Assembly (NCBI GenBank): GCA_023375675.1
Contig: JALQBC010000004.1
Location: forward strand, 992,001 to 1,056,000
Direction of reading: 5' to 3'
Length of the DNA: 64,000 bases
DNA from: Cytospora piceicola
Taxonomy: Eukaryota; Ascomycota; Sordariomycetes; Diaporthales; Cytosporaceae
Part shown: one piece after another, positions 45,584 to 56,808 of the stretch
How the letters are laid out: each line of letters opens with the position of its first letter
Numbering within the stretch: position 1 is the stretch's first letter
Notes under the pieces: model-generated
Databases searched by the model: none
What the model saw: only the letters and a program-made list of their open reading frames with translations
What the model was told of the DNA's origin: nothing
Made by a program: the position numbers and the translations under genes

Positions 45584-46303
45584 CTTCGGATATTTTGATG
45601 TAAAAAGTGTTGAAATGTTTCTTAGTCGTGGTGTTTTAGTATTTTTAGTGGTAATTTGGTAGTGTTCTTGGTGGTGGTGATTGGTGGAAAGATTGCCGGG
45701 GGCGTCTTTTCAGATTTGTCGGTAAACACGTCTACCGGGACCGCTTCTAGTGGGTCGACCATTCTGGTTTGGCTGGGGACTGATGTTTGTAGTAAGCACA
45801 CGTGTTGGTTCGAGAGTCGAGTGAGGTAGTATGCATGTTTTGTTTTTTTGGGGGACATCTGGAACTACCCTGTCTGGCACATCTGATATGGTGGCATCCG
45901 TGGATGCAGATTGTTTCCCGGAGGATTGTCATTGGCTGGTGATTTTGCCTTCCCCACCCGCAACTGTATCCAGATGTCTACGTCTCAATCAATTGATGTC
46001 TCAATCAGAATCCGTGCCTGTCTTGTCGTGTCGTATGTATCGCTGCGACGGACGATATCGCTGTGACGGACGACATGACGAGCACAGCCCGTACTGGAAA
46101 CCATACACATATATAATTCAATGTCTTTTTTTTTTAATATGATTCCAACCTTACTCTTACGCTAACTTTGAATTCAACAGCGCGGTTGCAAACGTCCACA
46201 GCACCCATCACTCAGGGTCTGAATCACTCAAATCATATTGCCATTTCTGCCACTTCTGCCACCCAATATCCCGCCCCTATAGTCAATACCGGGTGGCCAA
46301 GCC

Positions 46304-46605
46304 ATGTCACAAAGCCTAGACAATGCATGGTCATTGGACCTCGATACATCAGTGTCGATAATTATTGGATTCATTGGCATCTTGATCTCGCTGGCGAACC
46401 TGTACCTCGCGTGGGAACAACTACGGCAGGCTCGAACGTAAGGCGGATGACATCCACTCACTTGCGCTCAGTGCTGATGGCAAGCAGTGATCGCCAACCA
46501 TGGAGAGAGAGGTGGCCCAATGCTGATTTGCAATGGGCAGGGGTCAGGAGAACGGTTGAAATTGAGCCGGCTGTTCTACCACCACGGCGTGCACCAACAC
46601 GCTAG
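46304..46605 (+). CDS. Candidate small single-pass membrane protein
   Basis: An ATG frame of 45 codons (46304-46441) encodes a polar N-terminus (MSQSLDNAWSLDLDTSV) and a clear hydrophobic helix (SIIIGFIGILISLANLYL) followed by AWEQLRQART. The stop overlaps a good 5' splice site, AC|GTAAGG at 46438. Splicing to GGTCAG|G at 46548, with a TGCTGAT branch-like element 20-30 nt before it, keeps frame and adds a short basic/Pro tail, giving 63 aa. Both versions are possible; the exon 2 choice is speculative. No family recognised. Confidence 0.3.
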
Positions 46606-47289
46606 GCGCATGAACATGAAATTCGTACACACTGTGATAATTACAAAGATGCTGGATGACTCCAGGAAAGGCTCATGTGGGGAGTCTGAGGATGATTCAG
46701 AAAGTGGTCTTTTTATGTATTGAGCATCGAGACTTTTGAATACAGTACCATACTTAACTTAAAGAAAGGGACGTCCCTTGCCTTTAGGATCGGACCCTGC
46801 CTTTTGGACGACCCTGCTGCCCAATCACAGGCCAATCCCGCGTTTCGGCGTCCGGGGTTTCGACCCACTTTACTCTTCAAAGCCTCGGGCGGTCTGCTTC
46901 ACTTCACCATGTCTTTCCAGCTGACAGGGGTACATCGCAACTTAGACTACAGCCTCGTCCTAAGACTTGATTTCAGAAACATCTCTGACTGAAATCGACA
47001 ATTACTTGACGGGTTCATGGATGGCGAGGGCGCGTGCATCGTTGGAAGCGTACACGACGACGATGCAGGAGGCGAGGGGACAAATTGGGCAATGGATATT
47101 TGCAGCTATGTTACTGTGTATACTCATGGAATCCTTGGTTATATATAGTTGGGGTTGAATCGATATCACGTGAACGTCGCTGTCGTCCGGTTGAACAGTC
47201 TAACGTGAAACACATGCATGTGGTCGGGTCCGTCGCCGAGAACCGAGCCGCGCGCCGGGTCGGACTGCAGGACGCCGGGAACGACGGAC

Positions 47290-47295
47290 GAGTCA
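47290..47295 (-). promoter_or_regulatory. Possible Cpc1/Gcn4 site upstream of aminotransferase gene
   Basis: GAGTCA on the plus strand is TGACTC on the minus strand, about 390 bp before the start codon. One such hexamer in this much sequence is not statistically strong; noted because the target is an amino-acid gene. Confidence 0.2.
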
Positions 47296-47686
47296 GGAAC
47301 CGGGAGATTTGTCCCGAGATCTTGTGACATGGCTCTGCTGATTGCTGATAAGGAAGCGGGTGGCGTTGAGTGGACCGCAGCTGCCTTATCAGTGATGGTG
47401 TCGCTCTCGTCTGAATTGTGTCAGTTTAGCTGCCGGGAGGCACAATTGCTCTGGGACGAATTTGTAATCCCGACGTCTGCGTTGTCATTGATTTGCTCCT
47501 TGCCAACATGTCCCTACCCTTCTTCCCTACACAATCTAGACTTATACCCTTGATATCGATATCGAGGCGGAATCAGTCGAAAGTACCCTGAAATTGCATC
47601 CGTATCGCCTGAGAATACCACCCAGCCCATTTAGAACACTCGAAACATCAGTCCCTCTCTTTCTTGGCTCGTCATCCCACGCCACG

Positions 47687-49834
47687 ATGGAGTCTAAGTC
47701 CCAGGCGACCGCTGGTCCGGTCGATATGGCTGATAGGCCAAAGCCCAAGGACTTCAGTCACTACTATTCCGTGACGACGGCCCACCGGGTTCCCAGTAAG
47801 ATGAAGGAGTATTACAAGTTCTTTAAAATCCCAGGAGTTGGAAACCTGGCCGGTGGTAAGTCCCATCCCATGTTACTGCATGCATGTAGTTCGCCGTTGG
47901 CCGTTGGATATCTATGCCACCTCCGATAAGGTTTCACTAGCAACCGTTCACGGGTTCAACCTCCCAACGCCTTAGCGCACTCCTGCAGAAGCAACCAGCT
48001 GATCCAGTAATTACCCAGGCCTTCCGAACCTGCGATTCTTCCCCTTTGATACCCTCGAGGCCCAGACCGCCAAGCCAGAGCGATGGACGCCCTCCCCCAA
48101 CAAGCCCGCCGCAGCAGCGGACAGCGACAGCCTCGCCGCGTCCACCGCCTCGCTCAGCATCAACCCCGCCGGCGGCGGGTCCGACCCGGCGGCCGCGTCG
48201 CACATCACGGTCCCCAAGGCCATGTCGGCGGACACGGACGTGCTCAAGAAGATCGACCTCGCCACGGCGCTGCAGTACGGCACGGCCGACGGCTACCCGC
48301 CGCTGCTGTCCTTCATCACGCAGTTCGCGCGCGAGGGCCTGCACCCCAACGTGCCGTACGAGGGCGGGCCGGGCGTCTGCCTGACGGTCGGGTCCACCGA
48401 CGGCTTCTCCAAGACGCTCGAGCTGTTTGTCGACCCCTGGAGCCCCGAGACGGGCGACGCGCGCGAGAGGCCCGGCCTGCTGTGCGAGACCTTCGTGTAC
48501 GGCAACATCCTGAGCCAGGCGCAGCCCAAGGGCGTGCAGATCGTCCCTGTCAAGGCGGATGGGGGCGGCATGGTGGCTACGGGCCCGGGCAGTCTGGAGG
48601 ATGTGCTGGAGAACTGGGACCCGGCTAATGGGAGGAGGCCGCATCTGTTGTACACTGTGACGTGAGTGTTTCCCTGATGCCTTTGCAGATAACCACAACA
48701 AGGGGCTGCAGTGCTAACCTGATGGACCACAGCATGGGCCACAACCCAACGGGCATTCTCCTCTCACTAGAGCGACGACAAGCCCTATACACAGTCTGCA
48801 GCAAATACGACGTCCTCATCGTCGAGGACGACCCGTACTGGTACCTGCAATTCCCCTCGGCAGCCGTCGAGGAGGGCAAGTCTCGCAACCGGCCGCCGGT
48901 CGCCGACGCCCTGTCCACCTCCTACCAGCCGGCCAAGAAATCCGGCTACCCCTTCCTCGACTCCCTCGTGCCCTCCTTCCTGGCCGTCGACACGGACGGC
49001 CGCGTCATCCGGCTGGACACCTTCTCCAAGACGGTCGCGCCGGGGTGCCGCCTCGGGTGGATCACGGCGCAGCCGGACCTGATCGAGCGGTACGTCCGCG
49101 TGACCGAGACGTCGACGCAGCAGCCATCGGGCTTCGTGCAGAGCGTCATCTCGGAGCTGGTCATCGGGTCGCAGCCGGCCGAGGTCGGGCGGTCGTGGCT
49201 CTCCCTGCGGGGCGCCAGGGCCCGGTCGTCCTTCTCGGGCTGGGACACGGGCGGCTGGGTGCGGTGGCTCGAGGGCCTGCGCGGCGAGTACGAGAGGCGC
49301 ATGGCGCGCATGTGCCGCATCCTGGACGAGGGCGCCGCCCACGTCAAGCAGGGGACCCCGCGGTCCGCCCACGACGCCGACGTCTGCGTGCTGACCAAGA
49401 CGCAGCTGTACGACTTCGACTGGCCGCGGGGCGGCATGTTCGTCTGGCTGAGGATGCACTTCGAGAGGCACCCGCTGTACGGCGCCGCCACCTCGGACGG
49501 CGCGGGCATCGTCGACGGGACGGCCCTGTCCACGGCGCTCATGATCTACCTCACCAAGAAGCCCCTCCTCGTCCTGGTCAGCCCGGGCATGATGTTCAGC
49601 GCCACCGACGACATCCGCCGCGACGTCGGCTGGCAGTACTACCGGCTGTGCTTCGCGGCCGAGTCGGAGGAGAACGTGGACCTGTGCTCCCGGCGCTTCA
49701 CCAAGGGCGTGCGTAGGTTCTGGGGCATCAGGAAGGTCGAGGACCTGGAGGACCTCGTCAAGGGCTCGCCCGTGGCGGCGAGCGAGGAGGATGACGAAGA
49801 GGTGGGGAATTTGGGATTGTATCTTGGGTGCTGA
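47687..49834 (+). CDS. ARO8: Aromatic/alpha-aminoadipate aminotransferase (ARO8-like)
   Basis: PLP-dependent class I/II aminotransferase of the Aro8 group, which transaminates aromatic amino acids and, in yeast, also 2-oxoadipate in lysine synthesis. Exons 47687-47855, 48019-48661 and 48733-49834, 637 aa, in phase. Motifs in order: KDFSHYYSVTTAHRVPSKMK and GLPNLRFFPFDTLE (N-terminus), LQYGTADGYPPLLSFI, GSTDGFSKTLELF, MGHNPTG (the family's xGxNPTG), VEDDPYWYLQFP with the cofactor Asp and Tyr at about 303 and 306, and RLDTFSKTVAPGCRLGW with the Schiff-base Lys at about 370. The protein exceeds yeast Aro8 (500 aa). Extra length lies in an Ala/Ser/Gly insert after residue ~80, an insert after residue ~320 (NRPPVADALSTSYQPAKKS), segments around 430-520 and an acidic tail. 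It converges on RPL4. Confidence 0.9.
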
Positions 49835-50377
49835 AGCGCTTCTCTTTTGTAAATGATTTTATGACTTACGGTGTCTCCGGTCCTTGATATACGAGGGATA
49901 AGGAATGGAGTGATGGTAGCTCCTGGTCCATATAACCATCTACTTGTAGGCCTGCCTGTGGAGCCATACCAATTTTACTTGCTTCTTTCCCTCTCCAAGG
50001 TGGCAATATCTGGTGAGTTTTGCTTGTAGCCGAGACTAGGTGGAATGGGAAGAGTATTCGAGAAGTACAGTGAATTTGTAACGGGATGATAGAATTGGTT
50101 GGACTACAACAAACTGCGTGCAGGATTTTATCCTAACTGCTTGAGGATACAAGCTCATTTGCAACGAAGGGAACATACAACAGGGGCACACATGTTCACA
50201 ATACTGGTGGTAGCTTTCGCTGGTGGATAGTCATTAAAGAATTCCATGTTCTTTTGAATTTGGCAAATGTGCTGCTGTACCATAGCTCACACATTCCTGA
50301 CCAACGCCGAAATCACTCAGTTGTCATGCAGCCCATTTCAATTCCCTGTTCCCAAACGAAGAAAACCAAGCACCACT
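49835..50377. other. Convergent 3' flanks of aminotransferase gene and RPL4
   Basis: About 540 bp that must hold both polyadenylation regions. Somewhat AT-richer; no gene seen. Confidence 0.6.
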
Positions 50378-51821
50378 TTACTCGTGGAGGAGCTCGTTGA
50401 ACTCAGCAGAGAGAGCCTGGGGCTTGCCGCCCTCAGCCTTCTGCTCGCCGAGCTTTTGGCTCTGGAAAGCGGAGGCGTAGGGGTTGAGGCGGAGCATGAC
50501 CTGCTTGTTCTTGAGGGGGTTCTTCTTCTGCACGGAGCCGCGCTTGGTGCGGGCCTCGCCCTTGGGTCCACGCAGGACGCTCTGGATTTCAGAGCTGTTG
50601 ATCAGACGGGTAAGATCGGCCTGGGCGACAACGTTGGAGGGCAGGAGGAAGTCCTTCTTCAGGGCGGAAGGCTCGGTGGTGGTACCGTAGACCTTGTCGA
50701 GGGCCTTGAAGCCGGCGGACGACCAGATGACGAAACGGCCGAGGTGACCACCAGGGGCCAGCTGCAGCAGGTTCAGGGAGTAGACGGAGCAGGTCTCAAC
50801 ACCAGGGATGTTGCGGAAGCCCTTGACAAGCTCCTTGCCATCAACCTCGGGGTCGTAGACGACCAGAGGTCCACGGCGCTGCCTGTGGCGGCGGCCACGG
50901 AGCTTACCCTTACCGGCGCGGAGCTTCTTGGAGCCCTTGACCTTCTCGAGCTCGGCACCAGCACCGACGGCGCGGAGGAGACCGAGAGCGACGGAGGTCT
51001 TGGCGGAAGAGGCGTCGAAGGCGGCGGAGTCAACGACGAGGGGGACCTCAGGGACGGTCATGATCTGGTGGCCACGGGCCAGGAGCAGAGAGGGAACGGC
51101 AGAAGCAGCCAGAGCGGAGGCAGTAGCGAATCGCCTGAAAAGATGTTAGTTCTTGCGAGTTCCAACAGGAGGCACGGTTGTTTGGATTGAGACTCACTTC
51201 TGGCCCTGGTTGATCTTGATGTGCCACTTGCGCCAGATCTTGGTGGGGGCGAACATGCGACCGGAACGACACATGTTACCGAAGGCGGCCTGACCGGCAC
51301 GGTGCGTACCACCACCGGAGACACGGGGAATACGGGCAACAGCACGTCCTGGAAGATTTAATGTCAGCAAAATTTGTTCCAAAAGGTTGATCGTTCTGCA
51401 AAGATTCTCCTGATGCCCCAGCGATTGATGCCCCGATGCAGAGATGTCGTGTCGTCGTGTGGTCGAAAATATCAATCGTCGTAGTGATTGGAACCCAAGT
51501 CGTGCAAACTTCGATCCAAGCTCTTCCATCCTTGCCCATCTTCTTCTTCTTCTTCTTCTTCTTCCTCGTTTCCCACCTCTTTGCCCGCAGAAAATGCAAA
51601 ATCAGAAAGTACTAACCAGTTCCCCAAGACTCAGCAGAGGTCTGGTGACCGGCCTTCTCGCTCACGGCGTAAGGCTGACGCTTGTTCTTGGCCATGCCCT
51701 TGTGAACCTCCTGAACAATGTCGGGTCGGATAGGGGCCGTGAAGACGGTGGGCATGGTGTGGGTGGCATCGGTGGCCTTGCCATCGGCACCCAGGATCGT
51801 GACGGTTGGTCGGGAAGCCAT
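50378..51821 (-). CDS. RPL4: Large-subunit ribosomal protein L4 (uL4)
   Basis: Cytosolic 60S protein that lines the polypeptide exit tunnel. Exons 51821-51617, 51348-51198 and 51134-50378, 370 aa; junctions are in phase (G|GTTAGT to CCAG|GA; AA|GTGAGT to TCAG|G). The body is unmistakable: [78 protein letters not shown] and [20 protein letters not shown]. The tail [18 protein letters not shown] and the acidic end complete the eukaryotic extension. Intron 1 is the longest (268 nt) and contains a pyrimidine microsatellite. As for most ribosomal-protein genes it has 5'-clustered introns. Confidence 0.97.
51541..51564. repeat. TTC/GAA microsatellite in RPL4 intron 1
   Basis: Eight perfect TTC units on the plus strand, which read as GAA on the transcribed strand, within the first intron. 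Confidence 0.85.
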
Positions 51822-53070
51822 TTTGTTAGGAATTGACCTGCTTCAATCGGGACATACAAAGTCAGTACTTGAAAAGGAATGTATAGATGTCGAGTTTCAA
51901 TTGAAGCAGATCAGAGCTTCTCGACTGTCGCCTCGAAAATGTCCTTGGGGGTAACTGGAACTGACCTGGGTGAGTGGATGGGTTTGTCGGCGGGTTGGTT
52001 GATGAAAGGTCGTCGGTCGGCAGACTCGTTCACCAGACGTTGCAAATTCTATCAAATTTTTTGGTGGGTTTGCCAGGCTAAGCCCAGGTGGGGCACGGCG
52101 CTTTGGAGGGTCCGTGCGTGTAAAATTGCAAGCCTCTAGTTTTCCTGAAATACGGAAAAGCGGGACTTGTCACGTGCCTTCCTTCTCCCGTTGGCGAACA
52201 GTACGGTATCTGCGCAAGTCACTGCAATTTTAGGCCTGCGGAGGGCTTGAGGTTCGGAATCGACCAAGCAGCCTTTTGGTAATTCAGGTACCTAGGTAGG
52301 TATCTTGCATGCTGGTCCTGGCCAAATCGAATACCATCGCGATCTGTGATGATCGATGCAACTGGATACGGAGACACATCTTCCCCGGGTCTCACTCTGA
52401 ACAAACGGGTCAAGCACGAGCCGGAGACATCATAAGAGACGGTATCGATATCGCAGACGACGACGACATTGCAGCGTGTGGTCTCCATTGTACAGCAGAT
52501 TTTCTGAAGTAAGAGCCACACGAGACATGATCGACAAAGAGATCTCAAAACCGAATCTGATTTCGATGCCATCGTGACAGTGACCTATCGCGTATCTATG
52601 ATTATTCAGACCTGCTTACACGAGATCTTGTCCCGAATCCGGCAACCGCACAGGGTACTATACTGTTGATTTGTCACTGAATAGATAATGGCCAGGGTGG
52701 CATTGGCCTGTTTGATCAATCAAACACGTGAGGCAATGTCTGTGTATGGCTATGGGCATATGATGGTAATTCTCTTACACCCGATGAAAAAAGGCGTGCC
52801 CCTGGATCGCATTTGTTTGTACAGTGACCACCTCTTTTCCAACACCAATTTTTAACACCACTCCTACTTAAGTAATCAGGTCACTCATTCAGCGGTCGCG
52901 TAACCTCACCACGAAATATGTGCAAGTGACGACGCTGCGTTTGACGAATGCTGTCGACTTCACATCACGGTACCACAATAAACCCAACGCCCCCGCCGAC
53001 AACGCCCAGCCTTGTTCTGAACAGGAGATTTGTCCTTCTCGACTATAATACAGCTCTAGATCCCCAACCA
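51822..53070. other. RPL4 promoter and PET127 3' flank
   Basis: 1.25 kb without a supported gene. TACCTAGGTA at 52289-52298; otherwise nothing distinctive. Confidence 0.6.
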
Positions 53071-56000
53071 TCACGAGTCCTTCTCCTCCTTCTCCTCCTT
53101 CTCCTCCTTCTCCGCCTTCTCCGCCTTCTCTTTTATGTTATCCTCCCTCCACTGCTTGAACGTCGCCGGCCTCTCCGTGATGAGCTTCTCCCTCATCTTG
53201 GCGATGCTGTCCTCCGAGAGGCCGAGTTCCCCCTGCGCCCCCGCGCCCTCGGAGGCGAGCCCCTGCTCCTGCAGCTTCTCCTGCGCCTTCTGCCCGTAGA
53301 GGACGTTGTCGGCCTTCATCTGGTCTATCTTGGCCCGGATGCTCTCCGCCGGGGCCTTCCCCTGGGCCTCGGCGGCGTCGTGGGGCGGGCCGGCGGGCTC
53401 GAACGACACGGGCTCGTCCCGCCCCACCATGTACGTCGGCTTGCCCCGCGCGGCCTTGTTCTCCTTGTCCCTGAACTGCCTGCCCTCGCGCGTGTAGTGC
53501 TTGAGCATGCCGTTGAACGCGAACGCCCAGAAGTCCTTGCCGGGCTCCTTGTAAAAGGCGCGGTGGCGCCGCTTCTTCAGCGACTCGTAGAGGTTCTGCG
53601 CCTTGTCCTCGGGGATGTCCTCGATGGTGTACTCGACGTTCCACTTGTCGTTGGCGGACAGCTTCTCTGGCCTCTGCACGTGCTTGTTGTTGACGTTGTT
53701 TCGGATGGTGAGGATCAGGCCCAGCACGGGCTTGCGCTTTACATCGCCCTCCGTCGGCGTTGCCTCGGACACCTCGTCTGCGTCGGGATCCGTGGTTTCC
53801 TCCGCTGGTTCTGACGTTGACTCTTCGGGCTTGGGGATCATCTCCAAGAGGATGCTCTCGAACCTCCGGAGTTTCGCCTGGTCTTCTGACAGCTCCTCTG
53901 TGGTCTTGGAAGCGTCGCTTGACAGGCCAACGCGGGAGGTCAGCTTGACAATCAGGTCCTTCAAGCTGTCATCTGGCTTGCCATCTACAGCATCTTTCAC
54001 CGCCTTTGTTGATTTCTCTGCACCTTCAACAACAGCTTCGGCAACCTTGGCCGAAGCCTGCTTGATAGAGCCACCGAGTGTCTGATCCTGTTCGGTGCTC
54101 GAAGAAGAACTTTGCTGAGACGTGGACTCCTTCTTGTCCTCCGATTCAGCCGCGGACTCATCCTTGGAAGTGGTGCCTGTCTCACTGGACTTCCCACCGA
54201 ACCAATTTGAAAGGAAGCCGAAAGGTGACTGTTTGGACGCTCCAGTCTCCTCACCGGAAGACTTGGCCTCCTCGCTAGACCTTTCGGCGACAGTTTCGTC
54301 CTCACCCTCAGATCCAGCCTTAGACTGCTCCGTGTCCACGTCGACGATGGACTTCAGAAGAGCCTCGACGTAACGCTGAGCCTCCTCGGTAGACGCCGCG
54401 TGCAGGAGTCCGCTCTCCTCAAGAGCTTCCTCGATGGCTTCACGAATGGCCGTGATGCCCTGGGCGTCGTTCTCCATGGTCTCTTCGACCGCCTCCATCA
54501 TGTCCTCCCACACATCCTCGCTGTCTTCTTCAGCCACGGCTTCTACGCCGTCCGATGATTCTTCTTCGGCATCTTCCTCCTTGGCTACAACGTCATCCTC
54601 GACGGCATCGCTCTCCTCCACAAGTGACTCTCCTTCCGCATCAGCTTCCGGCTTGGGCTTGATGCCGAGCACCTGCTCGTGGAATTTGGAGATTTCCTCC
54701 TTCTTGCCCTCCTGGATAGCCTTGATCTCGTCCTCGGTGACAGGCTCTGCGAAGAAGTACATGAAGGGAACAGCAGCCGAAGGCCTGGTCTCGACATGTA
54801 CTCGGAGTGACTGCTCAGGGAACATTTCCGAGGCCTTCTTCAGCATTTCCTCCCACAATTGAAGACTTGCCATGAACTCCCTGCTACCGATTGTCAAGTC
54901 TGTAGTTCCATGGATGGACAGGTCCATCTCCTCAAGTGGAACATATTGGAAGCCGAATATGCGCTGAGTATTATGGTACGCGACGAAGATGCCGTCCATG
55001 CGGCCCATACGAACTTGCAGTGAATACTTGAGGTAGGCGAGACGGATCATGTCGTAGTACTCGCGCTCAAATGATTCCCACTGGCCCTTCTGTTGACGAA
55101 TTTCGTAGCCCTGACCCTTGTGGTGGTTTGTCGCATCCATGCGGATAGAGACAACGGCTCTCGTCTTCAGATCATATACACCACTGCCAGGGAGTCGCGG
55201 GTCATAGGCATCCAACTGAGACCGCATCATGAAGTCCCGGAATGTTGTGTAATGGTACGACTCTTCCGCATTGCGTTCCTCCTCCGTCAACTGGTGCGAG
55301 TTCCTACGGCGATACTTCTCAAACTCTTCCTTGGGGACCGTGAGAAGCTTCTCCATAGACTTTCCAAGCATGCTGAGAATGGTCTCGGAATCGTACTCCT
55401 TGTCGGCATCAATGGCATAGGTGCCATCTTTGTAATGGAGGAAGGTTGCGGCAGGAGCCCTGAGGATAGCACCGAAGTTCTCGCTGTCGGGCACGAATCC
55501 CTGAGACATCTTTTCTGGATTGATGGGACGCCATGAAGAGAGCAGGTAGTGGAAGTGTGCGAGTGTTGAGGTCATACTGGATGTCGAACCCGTGAACTGC
55601 TTCTTGTGCTTTTTTGCTATGCCAATCAGAAGCTCGTCTTTGGACGAGGTAACATATTGTTTTAATGCATCAAAGTCGAATTCATCGACTGGCATAATTG
55701 TCGACAGGTAGGGATCGAAGTTGTAGACCTTGCTTCTGGGGTCCTGAAGCGCGTAGACACCCTCATTGAATAGAACTCGGTCAAGATCATATGCTATACG
55801 AGGTACCGGTGCTGTGGGGGTATCAACAGCCTTGAGTGCCAGTTGTGAGGTATTGATGTGTTTGATCTTCCTGCCCTTCTTGGTGTCCCACCCTACGTTT
55901 CCTACACTGCTCTTCGCTGAGGGAGGTGCTGAGGGAGGTACTGTGGATCTCCCTCGCCTTGAGGGACTGGATGATGGTTGTTCTTCTTTGCCGTCCCTGC

Positions 56001-56808
56001 CCCTCCTCCTCACCGGTCCTTTCTGAGAATTCTGGTCCTGATTCTGCGATTTCCCGGATTTTGCCCTCTGGTCTGCCTGGATCGTGAGAACATTCTTGAG
56101 AACATCCAATGTGCCCTCCAGGAGCTTGGCCTGTCGCTGGGTGGCCTTCGACGGGGCGCCTTGTAGTGGCGCGAAGTGTGACTTGAGCGATCGCTTCTCC
56201 TTGCCATCTTTTCCCGCAGCATCGCCGCCCGATGGCTGCTCGGCCACAGGCGGTGATATTTGTAGGCTCTTGAGAATGTCCAACGTCTCTTTCCATAGCT
56301 CTACCGTCTCGTCACCCTTGTGGGTGGGAGCACCGGTGGGTGCGGGACCGGTGGCCTTGGCCAAGTTTTTCTCCTTGCGAGAGCTTTGCGCCGCCTTCTT
56401 CGTTCGTCCGGTCGACTTCGTGGATTTGGAGGGTGAAGCTTCGGCATCTGCTGCAGGCTGGCTGCCCTTCGGTTCGCCCGAGGTTTCAGGTTTCGCTTTT
56501 TGTTCGTTTTTTTTGTTGGCTGGTGGTGTATTAGTCTTCTTGGCTGGTGCCTCTGCTGAGGTTTCTTCCTTCTTGGTTGATGTGTCTTCCTTCTCCTTCT
56601 TGACTGGTGTTTCTTCCTTCTCCTTCTTGGCTGGTGTGTCCGCCTTCTTCGATGCTGCCTCTGTCTTCCTCCTTTTACTCGCGTAAGTCCGGGCTGTCAC
56701 GGCAGCAGGGCCGCGCACACCGGCGCTCTGGGCAACATGCGTGCAGCATGATGAACATATAAACTGTGGACGGATGCTACGAGAGCTTCTCAGCCTCAAG
56801 GGAATCAT
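53071..56808 (-). CDS. PET127: Mitochondrial RNA-processing exonuclease Pet127
   Basis: Single exon, 1245 aa. Pet127 acts in mitochondrial RNA 5'-end processing and turnover and belongs to the PD-(D/E)xK nuclease superfamily. The N-terminus (MIPLRLRSSRSIRPQF, then TARTYASKRRK) is a basic presequence with likely cleavage near residue 40-45. Residues 45-320 are Lys/Glu/Pro low complexity with KKEKEET-type repeats. The Pet127 domain spans about 320-690: INTSQLALKAVDTP, AYDLDRVLFNEGVYALQDP, TSTLAHFHYLLSSWRPIN, and GSGVYDLKTRAVVSIRMDA, whose D-x-K fits the nuclease core, then KYSLQVRMGRMDGIFVAYHN. A Glu/Ser-rich disordered segment (about 700-1000) separates it from a second ordered region (about 1030-1140, WNVEYTIEDIPEDKAQNLY). 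The end is a KEEKEE repeat. Yeast Pet127 is about 800 aa, so this one has long insertions. Confidence 0.92.
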   Translation of the reverse strand: MIPLRLRSSRSIRPQFICSSCCTHVAQSAGVRGPAAVTARTYASKRRKTEAASKKADTPAKKEKEETPVKKEKEDTSTKKEETSAEAPAKKTNTPPANKKNEQKAKPETSGEPKGSQPAADAEASPSKSTKSTGRTKKAAQSSRKEKNLAKATGPAPTGAPTHKGDETVELWKETLDILKSLQISPPVAEQPSGGDAAGKDGKEKRSLKSHFAPLQGAPSKATQRQAKLLEGTLDVLKNVLTIQADQRAKSGKSQNQDQNSQKGPVRRRGRDGKEEQPSSSPSRRGRSTVPPSAPPSAKSSVGNVGWDTKKGRKIKHINTSQLALKAVDTPTAPVPRIAYDLDRVLFNEGVYALQDPRSKVYNFDPYLSTIMPVDEFDFDALKQYVTSSKDELLIGIAKKHKKQFTGSTSSMTSTLAHFHYLLSSWRPINPEKMSQGFVPDSENFGAILRAPAATFLHYKDGTYAIDADKEYDSETILSMLGKSMEKLLTVPKEEFEKYRRRNSHQLTEEERNAEESYHYTTFRDFMMRSQLDAYDPRLPGSGVYDLKTRAVVSIRMDATNHHKGQGYEIRQQKGQWESFEREYYDMIRLAYLKYSLQVRMGRMDGIFVAYHNTQRIFGFQYVPLEEMDLSIHGTTDLTIGSREFMASLQLWEEMLKKASEMFPEQSLRVHVETRPSAAVPFMYFFAEPVTEDEIKAIQEGKKEEISKFHEQVLGIKPKPEADAEGESLVEESDAVEDDVVAKEEDAEEESSDGVEAVAEEDSEDVWEDMMEAVEETMENDAQGITAIREAIEEALEESGLLHAASTEEAQRYVEALLKSIVDVDTEQSKAGSEGEDETVAERSSEEAKSSGEETGASKQSPFGFLSNWFGGKSSETGTTSKDESAAESEDKKESTSQQSSSSSTEQDQTLGGSIKQASAKVAEAVVEGAEKSTKAVKDAVDGKPDDSLKDLIVKLTSRVGLSSDASKTTEELSEDQAKLRRFESILLEMIPKPEESTSEPAEETTDPDADEVSEATPTEGDVKRKPVLGLILTIRNNVNNKHVQRPEKLSANDKWNVEYTIEDIPEDKAQNLYESLKKRRHRAFYKEPGKDFWAFAFNGMLKHYTREGRQFRDKENKAARGKPTYMVGRDEPVSFEPAGPPHDAAEAQGKAPAESIRAKIDQMKADNVLYGQKAQEKLQEQGLASEGAGAQGELGLSEDSIAKMREKLITERPATFKQWREDNIKEKAEKAEKEEKEEKEEKDS

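Larger units (their letters stand above)
45120..47686. other. Spacer with telomere-like tract, hairpin and a tiny ORF
   Basis: 2.6 kb. Contains the TTAGGG-type tract and hairpin at 45504-45583, a short direct duplication (unit TATCGCTGCGACGGACGA) near 46037-46073, a T11 run near 46127, a candidate small membrane protein at 46304 and the promoter of the aminotransferase gene. Minus-strand frames near 45622-45932 are short and unassigned. Confidence 0.55.

Noticed and set aside
48785..49471. Minus-strand frame opposite the aminotransferase gene
   Set aside because: Antisense shadow; His/Arg/Pro-rich and no motif, whereas the plus strand has all PLP motifs.
50267..51190. 307-codon plus-strand frame opposite RPL4
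   Set aside because: Shadow of the highly biased ribosomal-protein exon.
53138..53814. Additional frames on both strands within PET127's 3' part
   Set aside because: Arg/Gly/Ala or Leu runs caused by biased codon use of PET127; not independent genes.
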